NCBI GenBank assembly: GCA_030618965.1
Contig: JAUXCJ010000140.1
Location: 1 to 5,164, forward strand
DNA length: 5,164 nt
Origin: Thiomargarita sp.
Lineage (GTDB): Bacteria > Pseudomonadota > Gammaproteobacteria > Beggiatoales > Beggiatoaceae
Direction of reading: 5' to 3'
Shown: positions 1 to 5,164 of the stretch, one piece after another
Position numbering within the stretch: position 1 is the first letter of the stretch
Layout of the letters: every line of letters starts with the position of its first letter
The notes under the pieces: generated by a model
The model's input: only the letters and a program-made list of their open reading frames with translations
The model's database searches: none
Told to the model about the DNA's origin: nothing
Translations under genes and position numbers: made by a program

Positions 1-276
1 AGGTAATTTTAATAATTGTAAAACCGTAGAAATTGTCCCTACTTGATAAATATCATCGACCCCAGGTTCATTTTCGGTTGCATTTTTTTGCGCGACTAAC
101 AAAACCTGTTTATTGTGGTTATTGGCCATGGCCACTTCTAAAGCGGAAATGGACATTTCCCTGCCTACAAACAATGGAATCACCATATGCGGGTAGACAA
201 CCACATCCCTTAAAGGAAGCATTGGTAGAACCAGACTACCTTCTTCTTCTACTCCAGTATTGTCATCATACGCCAT
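1..276 (-). CDS. lon: Lon protease, N-terminal fragment (cut by window edge)
   Basis: Start of the ATP-dependent serine protease Lon, a cytoplasmic AAA+ protease that degrades misfolded and short-lived regulatory proteins. Only 92 codons are inside the window (the family is about 800 residues), so the AAA+ and Ser-Lys protease domains lie outside. The visible part is the start of the Lon N-terminal substrate-recognition domain. It has the hallmark LPMLPLRDVVVYPHMVIPLFVGR near residues 17-39 (shown here as the typical 'LPLRDVVVYPxMxxPLFVGR' pattern), followed by the usual helix and a strand reading QVLLVAQK. The ATG at 274-276 is preceded by AAAGGA (285-290) at 8-nt spacing. Only 16 nt separate it from the clpX stop, so its ribosome-binding site starts just after clpX ends. 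This implies co-transcription with clpX. I see no convincing separate heat-shock promoter in the clpX 3' end. The identification is firm; intactness of the rest is unknown. Confidence 0.96.
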   Translation of the reverse strand, partial: MAYDDNTGVEEEGSLVLPMLPLRDVVVYPHMVIPLFVGREMSISALEVAMANNHNKQVLLVAQKNATENEPGVDDIYQVGTISTVLQLLKLP

Positions 277-292
277 AGATGATTTCCTTTTT

Positions 293-1573
293 TTACGCAG
301 AGACTGCGATTGGTTCCGCATTTTTATACACAATTAATGGATTAGATTTTCCTTCAATAACACCTTCATCAACAATAACCTTAGTTACATCATTCATAGA
401 AGGTAAGTCATACATGGTATCTAATAAGACATGCTCTAAAATTGAGCGCAACCCTCGTGCTCCAGTTTTCCTATCCATCGCTTTACGTGCAATAGCAGTT
501 AAGGCTTCCGGCCTAAATTCTATTTCTGTACCCTCCATCTCAAACAGACGCGCATATTGCTTAGTTAAAGCATTTTTAGGCTCAGTGAGAATCCGCACCA
601 GTTCCTTTTCTTCCAATTCATGAAGTGTCGATGTTACTGGCAAACGTCCAACCAATTCAGGAATTAAACCATATTTCATTAAATCTTCTGGTTCTAGGGA
701 ATTAAGTAATTGATTTAAATTACGCTTATCTTCTTTTAGGCTTACTTCAGCAACAAAGCCTATACCACTTTTTTCAGTACGAGCTTGAATCACTTTTTCT
801 AAACCCGCAAAAGCACCGCCACAAATAAATAATATGTTAGTGGTATCAACTTGTAAAAATTCTTGTTTAGGATGTTTTCGACCACCTTGAGGGGGTACTG
901 AGGCTATTGTGCCTTCAATTAATTTTAACAAGGCTTGCTGTACGCCTTCCCCGGTCACATCTCGGGTTATTGAGGGATTATCCGATTTGCGGCTGATCTT
1001 ATCAATTTCATCTACATAAATGATACCCTGCTGCGCCTTATCAACATCAAAATCACAATTTTGCAATAGCTTTTGTATAATATGCTCAACATCTTCACCA
1101 ACATAGCCGGCTTCAGTTAATGTAGTAGCATCTGCCATTGCAAATGGCACATCTAACATGCGTGCCAGTGTAGCAGCAAGTAAGGTTTTGCCACTACCTG
1201 TGGGCCCGATTAGTAAAACATTACTTTTGGAAAGTTCGACATCATCAGTTTTAGTCTGAGTTTCCAACCGCTTATAATGATTGTACACTGCGACAGACAG
1301 CACTTTTTTCGCATGTGTCTGCCCAATTACATAATCATCTAAATGCTCATTAATTTTATGTGGGGTTGGCAAATGCTCAGCACTCTCAGATTTTACACCT
1401 TCAGGGCTATCCTCTTGTATGATATCCTCACACAATCCAACACATTCATCACAAATATATACTGATGGCCCAGCAATCAGTTTACCAACCTCTTGTTGAC
1501 TTTTTCCACAAAAAGAACAATAGAGCAAGCGGCCATCTTTTGAGGTAGATTCCCCGATTTTCTTATCAGCCAT
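293..1573 (-). CDS. clpX: ClpX, ATP-dependent unfoldase subunit of ClpXP
   Basis: Hexameric AAA+ unfoldase that recognises tagged proteins (for example ssrA), unfolds them and threads them into ClpP. It is 426 residues long, the normal length, and complete. In order: an N-terminal zinc-binding domain with Cys19, Cys22, Cys41 and Cys44; Walker A GPTGSGKT at 123-130; pore-1 loop GYVG at 156-159; Walker B ending VDEID at 187-191; the RKH pore loop at 232-234; the IGF loop that docks on ClpP at 271-273; and sensor-2 GARGLR at 371-376 (Arg373). All key residues are intact, at about +3 relative to E. coli. The ATG is preceded by AAGGA (1582-1586) at 8-nt spacing. clpP ends 47 nt upstream and lon begins 16 nt downstream, the usual clpP-clpX-lon order. 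I found no hairpin plus T-tract in either gap, so a polycistronic message is inferred. Confidence 0.98.
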   Translation of the reverse strand: MADKKIGESTSKDGRLLYCSFCGKSQQEVGKLIAGPSVYICDECVGLCEDIIQEDSPEGVKSESAEHLPTPHKINEHLDDYVIGQTHAKKVLSVAVYNHYKRLETQTKTDDVELSKSNVLLIGPTGSGKTLLAATLARMLDVPFAMADATTLTEAGYVGEDVEHIIQKLLQNCDFDVDKAQQGIIYVDEIDKISRKSDNPSITRDVTGEGVQQALLKLIEGTIASVPPQGGRKHPKQEFLQVDTTNILFICGGAFAGLEKVIQARTEKSGIGFVAEVSLKEDKRNLNQLLNSLEPEDLMKYGLIPELVGRLPVTSTLHELEEKELVRILTEPKNALTKQYARLFEMEGTEIEFRPEALTAIARKAMDRKTGARGLRSILEHVLLDTMYDLPSMNDVTKVIVDEGVIEGKSNPLIVYKNAEPIAVSA

Positions 1574-1620
1574 CGCAAGTTTCCTTATTTTCTATTTATG
1601 TATTCTAGCATTGCTAAGGC

Positions 1621-2238
1621 TTACCGGCTTGATAAGACCGCATCGATAAGTCCATATTCTTGCGCCGTTTGCGCTTCCATAAAATTATCTCGTTCAGTAT
1701 CTGTTTCGATTGTTTCCAAGGGCTGTTTCGTATGTAGAACCAGTATATTATTCAAACGCTCACGCACATTTAAAATTTCGCGGGCATGAATTTGAATATC
1801 AGTAGTTTGGCCTTGAAAGCCCCCCGATGGTTGATGAATCATCATGCGTGAATGGGGTAAAGAATAACGTTTACCATCCGCCCCTGCTGCTAATAGCAAA
1901 GCCCCCATACTAGCAGCTTGACCAATACACAAGGTACTGACATCAGGCTTAATAAACTGCATCGTATCATAAATAGCCAGTCCAGCAGTGACAGAACCGC
2001 CCGGCGAATTAATATATAAATGTATATCTTTCTCAGGATTTTCCGATTCTAAAAAGAGTAATTGAGCAACCACAACATTAGCCATATAATCTTCAACTTC
2101 ACCAACCAAAAAAACCACTCGCTCTTTGAGCAGCCTAGTATAAATATCATAAGCCCTCTCGCCACGAGCTGATTGTTCAATCACAGTCGGTATTAAAACG
2201 CTAGCAGCATTCAGGCCAGCATTTTTATTCTCATTCAT
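1621..2238 (-). CDS. clpP: ClpP, proteolytic subunit of Clp protease
   Basis: Serine peptidase that forms the tetradecameric chamber fed by ClpX. With the chosen start it has 205 residues (E. coli ClpP has 207). The catalytic triad is Ser110 (in GQAASMGA), His135 (in MMIHQPSGG) and Asp184 (in TERDNFM). The oxyanion glycines are in NSPGGS at 77-82. The first 13 residues look like the short propeptide that ClpP removes from itself; mature protein would begin near VLIPTVIEQ. The frame is open further upstream to a TTG at 2277 inside tig, giving 218 residues. That start has no ribosome-binding site and would add 13 residues unlike the family. The ATG at 2238 has CAGGTT (2247-2252) ahead of it and gives the usual length, so I chose it. 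A GTG lies immediately upstream of that ATG. It sits 28 nt after the tig stop and 47 nt before clpX. Confidence 0.97.
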   Translation of the reverse strand: MNENKNAGLNAASVLIPTVIEQSARGERAYDIYTRLLKERVVFLVGEVEDYMANVVVAQLLFLESENPEKDIHLYINSPGGSVTAGLAIYDTMQFIKPDVSTLCIGQAASMGALLLAAGADGKRYSLPHSRMMIHQPSGGFQGQTTDIQIHAREILNVRERLNNILVLHTKQPLETIETDTERDNFMEAQTAQEYGLIDAVLSSR

Positions 2239-2246
2239 CACTTTGC

Positions 2247-2252
2247 AACCTG
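2247..2252 (-). promoter_or_regulatory. Probable ribosome-binding site deciding the clpP start
   Basis: CAGGTT on the minus strand, with its AGG about 10 nt before the ATG at 2238, is the only Shine-Dalgarno-like sequence between the tig stop and clpP. It supports the ATG start over the in-frame TTG at 2277, which has only T- and A-rich sequence in front of it. The match is modest (AGGT), so this is an inference backed mainly by ClpP length. Confidence 0.5.
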
Positions 2253-2266
2253 TTATTAGTGGATTT

Positions 2267-3565
2267 TTAGTTAACAATTGAGAAAAAATCCGTTTTTTTC
2301 TCAGTTATTTGCGCTCTTTCTAGTAGCCATGCCACGAGTTTGTCTTCTACTACCACTGATTCTAGTTCTCTCAAACGTTCCTTATCAGCATAATACTCTT
2401 TGACTGCGGCCTCAGATTCTTGGTAATTTGAGGTAATCTTTTCAAGAAGTTGTTGCACTTGATCCTGATCGGCTTTAATGTCATGTTCCTTGACTAATTC
2501 AGCAACCAATAGACCAATTTTTACCCGTTTAGTTGCCTCTTCCTTAAACATTTCAGCACGTAAGTCATGATTTTGCCATTGTTCCTGCCTCATTTTCAAA
2601 ATGCGCTGTGTTTCTTCTTCAACTAAGGAATCAGGCACATCTTCAATCGGATTAGCTTTCAATACAGCATCAAAAATATCTTGTTTCAGTTTGCCTTCTA
2701 TTGCAGATTTCAATTCATTTTCCATATTCATCCGCCCAGCAATACGCAAGCTCTCAATACGGCCATCTTCCACGCCAAAAGCTTTAATGAATTCTGCATC
2801 TATTTCAGGTAATTGGGCTTCTGAAACCAGTGAAACTTGCACGACAAAATGCACAGTGTGACCAGCTAGCTTGGGATTTTTATACTCTTTGGGAAAATTT
2901 AAGTCAAATTCTCGCTGCTCTTTCTTTTTAACACCTAATAATTTTGCCTCAAAATCGGCGGAGATAAAATTATTTTGTCCTAAAATAACCGGTACTTGTT
3001 TAGCTTCACTTCCCTCAAAGGTTTTACCATTAACACTAGCAATAAAATCAATGGTGACACGATCACCTTCCTTAGCATCTCGATCAACATCGTTCCATGT
3101 TTGACGCTGTTGGCGCAGCCGCTCTAAGAGCGTATCTATGTCGCTTTCTGTCACTGTCGCCACTGGCTTTTCTATGGCCAATCCATCAACATGCTCTGCG
3201 TTGATTTCAGGATATATTTCAAAAGTAGCACTGTAGGACAAACCTTTTTCAAGGTTTTTGAGGTTGTTTTTAATGTCGTCATTTAAATCAATGTTGGGTT
3301 CACCAACCGGGCGCAGTTTTTCCTGCGCTATGGCTTCACTAAAACTAGTCTGTATGGTTTCATTAAGAATTTCTTCACGCACTTGCTGGCCAAACCTTTG
3401 TTCGAGCAACCGCATAGGGATTTTGCCCGGTCTAAAGCCATTGAGTTTACTATTACGCGCCAAAGATTTGAGACGGTCTTGGATTTTAGGTACGATACCT
3501 TCTTTAGGTATCCCAATTGTCATACGATACTTGACGGCACTCGTTGTCTCGACGGACACTTGCAT
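2267..3565 (-). CDS. tig: Trigger factor, ribosome-associated chaperone
   Basis: Chaperone that binds next to the ribosomal exit tunnel (protein L23) and shields nascent chains. It is 432 residues long, the same as in E. coli. The N-terminal ribosome-binding domain carries the signature GFRPGK at 43-48. A FKBP-type peptidyl-prolyl isomerase domain follows at about 150-250, starting GDRVTIDF at 167-174. The rest is the helical chaperone body, recognisable to the C-terminal [10 protein letters not shown]. One oddity is in the FKBP domain: the motif usually reading IPGFE reads ISADFE at 201-206, so isomerase activity may be altered while the phenylalanine is kept. The ATG has a moderate AGG 8 nt upstream. 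It is the first protein gene of the tig-clpP-clpX-lon block, 111 nt downstream of tRNA-Leu, and its last codons contain a hairpin and an A7 run. Confidence 0.98.
   Translation of the reverse strand: MQVSVETTSAVKYRMTIGIPKEGIVPKIQDRLKSLARNSKLNGFRPGKIPMRLLEQRFGQQVREEILNETIQTSFSEAIAQEKLRPVGEPNIDLNDDIKNNLKNLEKGLSYSATFEIYPEINAEHVDGLAIEKPVATVTESDIDTLLERLRQQRQTWNDVDRDAKEGDRVTIDFIASVNGKTFEGSEAKQVPVILGQNNFISADFEAKLLGVKKKEQREFDLNFPKEYKNPKLAGHTVHFVVQVSLVSEAQLPEIDAEFIKAFGVEDGRIESLRIAGRMNMENELKSAIEGKLKQDIFDAVLKANPIEDVPDSLVEEETQRILKMRQEQWQNHDLRAEMFKEEATKRVKIGLLVAELVKEHDIKADQDQVQQLLEKITSNYQESEAAVKEYYADKERLRELESVVVEDKLVAWLLERAQITEKKTDFFSIVN
2279..2303 (-). repeat. Hairpin-forming inverted repeat at the end of tig
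   Basis: Perfect 10-bp inverted repeat: on the mRNA strand TGAGAAAAAA (2303-2294) and TTTTTTCTCA (2288-2279), separated by five bases. It lies inside the tig coding sequence and ends 10 nt before the first base of the stop codon. The stem is mostly A-U, so it is weak, and the following sequence is not a clean T-tract. It could be an mRNA processing or pausing element between tig and clpP, or a by-product of Lys-Lys and Phe-Phe codons. Structure seen; role unknown. Confidence 0.45.
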
Positions 3566-3610
3566 GTCTTAAACCTATTAATTGAACTTGAGCTATTAGA
3601 GACGCGACAA

Positions 3611-3626
3611 ACAAATTATAATTTGT
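3611..3626. promoter_or_regulatory. 16-bp palindrome with -10 element in tig leader
   Basis: ACAAATTATAATTTGT is a perfect palindrome in the 111-nt spacer between tRNA-Leu and tig. Its centre contains an exact TATAAT on each strand; the minus-strand copy (3620-3615) would place a transcript start about 43 nt before tig. No good -35 hexamer sits 16-18 nt upstream of it, so promoter activity is uncertain and might need an activator. A symmetric site over a -10 element is also what a repressor operator looks like. The rest of the spacer (3566-3676) shows no gene. A short T-run directly follows the CCA end of tRNA-Leu, with no hairpin of its own. Confidence 0.35.
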
Positions 3627-3676
3627 CCTCGCATGGGATTGAGTCGAATGATTGACGATGATCGCTTTTAGAAAAA

Positions 3677-3761
<85 letters not shown>

Positions 3762-3789
3762 TTACAAATCATCACATATCACGCTTGCT

Positions 3790-3865
3790 TGGTGGGCCGT
3801 GTAGGGATTGAACCTACGACATGCTGATTAAGAGTCAGCCGCTCTACCAACTGAGCTAACGGTCC
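3790..3865 (-). tRNA. tRNA-Lys(CUU) with an A-C mismatch at 3:70
   Basis: 76-nt tRNA with encoded CCA (3792-3790). The anticodon stem GCTGA/TCAGC encloses loop CTCTTAA, anticodon CUU, reading AAG. D arm GCTC/GAGC, 5-nt variable loop ATGTC and T arm GTAGG-TTCAATC-CCTAC are all regular. The acceptor stem is GGACCGT against ACGGCCC, so position 3 (A) faces position 70 (C): one non-Watson-Crick pair in the stem. E. coli tRNA-Lys has a G-C pair there. A CUU isoacceptor is dispensable wherever a UUU tRNA-Lys exists elsewhere in the genome, which would relax selection on it. It lies 12 nt downstream of the tRNA remnant and 28 nt upstream of tRNA-Leu. Confidence 0.95.
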
Positions 3866-3877
3866 TTATTTTTGAGT

Positions 3878-3911
3878 TGGTGGCCTATTCTACCAACTGA
3901 ACTAACGGCCC
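3878..3911 (-). pseudogene. tRNA remnant: acceptor 5' strand, D arm and CCA only
   Basis: 34-nt tRNA-like sequence. Positions 1-26 follow canonical tRNA numbering: acceptor strand GGGCCGT, then T8, A9, a D arm with A14, G18-G19 and A21, and D stem GTTC/GAAT. It then jumps straight to GGCC-A-CCA (3885-3878), so the anticodon arm, variable loop and T arm are missing. Over positions 1-25 it matches the neighbouring tRNA-Lys at 21. Three of the four differences are in the D stem and keep its pairing (U11-A24 and G10-U25 instead of C11-G24 and G10-C25). That points to a distinct parent tRNA rather than a decayed lysine copy. It sits directly behind the tRNA promoter, so it is probably transcribed. 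It could be a dead remnant, or a tiny stem-loop RNA with a GGCC/GGCC clamp. Confidence 0.75.
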
Positions 3912-3927
3912 CCTGATACTGCGTGCC

Positions 3928-3957
3928 ATTCTACTAAAAATGAATCCATTGCAGCAA
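3928..3957 (-). promoter_or_regulatory. Predicted stable-RNA promoter of the tRNA cluster
   Basis: Minus-strand -35 TTGCTG (3957-3952), 18-nt spacer, -10 TAGAAT (3933-3928). The bases after the -10 are GGCACGC, a GC-rich discriminator typical of growth-rate and ppGpp-controlled tRNA and rRNA promoters. Upstream of the -35, 3961-3990 is almost pure A/T, like an UP element, and includes the palindrome ATAATTAATTAT (3978-3989). Transcription would start near 3920, about 9 nt before the tRNA remnant. The -35 matches consensus at only three positions, so the call rests on the combination of features and on location. Confidence 0.5.
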
Positions 3958-4010
3958 GGTATTTTAGCAATTATTTTATAATTAATTATCAATAACCCGA
4001 ATTATTATCT

Positions 4011-4027
4011 TATAACATATTGTTATA
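4011..4027. repeat. AT-rich palindrome between ferredoxin gene and tRNA promoter
   Basis: TATAACA-TAT-TGTTATA, a perfect 7-bp inverted repeat with a 3-nt loop, 36 nt past the ferredoxin stop codon. It could be a weak transcription end for coaD-ferredoxin, but it has almost no G-C pairs and no T-tract after it on the minus strand. It could also be a protein-binding site upstream of the tRNA promoter. The rest of 3934-4063 is AT-rich spacer with no gene visible. Confidence 0.3.
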
Positions 4028-4063
4028 TAACTAAATGTAGTTTTTATACTCTTTAAAAATCAA

Positions 4064-4342
<279 letters not shown>

Positions 4343-4359
4343 CTAAAGCCAAAAAACTA

Positions 4360-5014
<655 letters not shown>

Positions 5015-5164
5015 ATGAAAAACAGCGATAATAAATTTAAAAAAGTCTACCGTTTTGCTTTATACGGATTATCTGCATCTGGAAAAACCAGTTTACTAGC
5101 TGCTTTAGCCATGCCACGTTATCCCCATCCGTTAGGCTATACTTGTATTTGGCGAAGTCGGAGG
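5015..5164 (+). CDS. P-loop NTPase, N-terminal fragment, family not recognised
   Basis: First 50 codons of a gene that runs off the right edge. A short basic start (residues 1-13, with KFKK) leads into a hydrophobic strand and a Walker A motif GLSASGKTS at 18-26, fitting GxxxxGK[ST]. A helix with LLAALAMPR and then HPLGYTCIW follow. This indicates a nucleotide-binding protein with the P-loop almost at its N-terminus. Walker B and any specificity motif are outside the window, so GTPase, ATPase and kinase cannot be separated. The ATG has TGGA 4 nt upstream, a short spacing. The frame is open back to 4949 but offers no other ATG, GTG or TTG start. It is divergent from coaD, and I see no functional link to it. 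Confidence 0.75.
   Translation, partial: MKNSDNKFKKVYRFALYGLSASGKTSLLAALAMPRYPHPLGYTCIWRSRR

Noticed and set aside
33..278. Plus-strand open frame over the lon start
   Set aside because: It is the complement of the clear Lon N-terminal domain, with no family resemblance of its own; the other plus-strand frames inside clpX, clpP, tig and coaD are rejected for the same reason.
323..328. TATAAA on the minus strand before lon as a separate lon promoter
   Set aside because: No acceptable -35 at 16-18 nt; the nearest TTGAAG is 23 nt away. It is probably coding sequence of clpX.
2239..2277. TTG start for clpP overlapping tig
   Set aside because: It has no ribosome-binding site and adds 13 residues not expected in ClpP; the ATG at 2238 gives the family length and has CAGGTT upstream.
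3247..3253. CTTGAAA on the minus strand, like a sigma-32 -35 element
   Set aside because: No CCCCAT-type -10 lies 13-15 nt downstream and it sits inside tig, far from any gene start.
3878..3911. Attachment-site scar of an integrated element in the tRNA cluster
   Set aside because: No integrase gene, no long direct repeat and no foreign DNA flank the remnant; a simple internal deletion explains it better.

Overview
The window is an AT-rich piece of bacterial chromosome, most likely from a gammaproteobacterium. The evidence is the order tig-clpP-clpX-lon, the coaD-ferredoxin pair, and protein lengths and motif positions that nearly superimpose on the E. coli family members. The base composition and the unrecognised P-loop gene at the right edge would fit a Legionella/Coxiella-like lineage. 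That placement is inference only.

Right to left on the minus strand there are two transcription blocks. The first is coaD (CoA biosynthesis, 4360-4836) followed by a small 2[4Fe-4S] ferredoxin gene (4064-4309). The second starts at a stable-RNA-type promoter (3928-3957). It reads through a deleted tRNA remnant (3878-3911), tRNA-Lys(CUU) (3790-3865) and tRNA-Leu(UAG) (3677-3761). It then reaches tig (trigger factor), clpP, clpX and lon; lon runs off the left edge after 92 codons. Spacers between the protein genes in this block are 16-47 nt and no strong intrinsic terminator is visible, so tig-clpP-clpX-lon is probably one protein quality-control operon: ribosome-associated folding, the ClpXP protease and the Lon protease. 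Whether the tRNA transcript continues into tig cannot be settled from sequence.

The only plus-strand gene starts at 5015, divergent from coaD across a 178-nt AT-rich spacer with an inverted repeat. It shows a clear Walker A motif and then leaves the window.

No exotic defence or mobile system is visible. The most unusual signals are in the tRNA cluster. One is a tRNA reduced to its first 26 positions joined directly to a short acceptor strand and CCA. The other is an A-C mismatch at 3:70 in the neighbouring tRNA-Lys, whose 3' acceptor strand would pair perfectly with the 5' strand of the remnant. Smaller signals are a 16-bp palindrome in the tig leader, a hairpin with an A7 run at the tig-clpP junction, and a changed FKBP motif in trigger factor.
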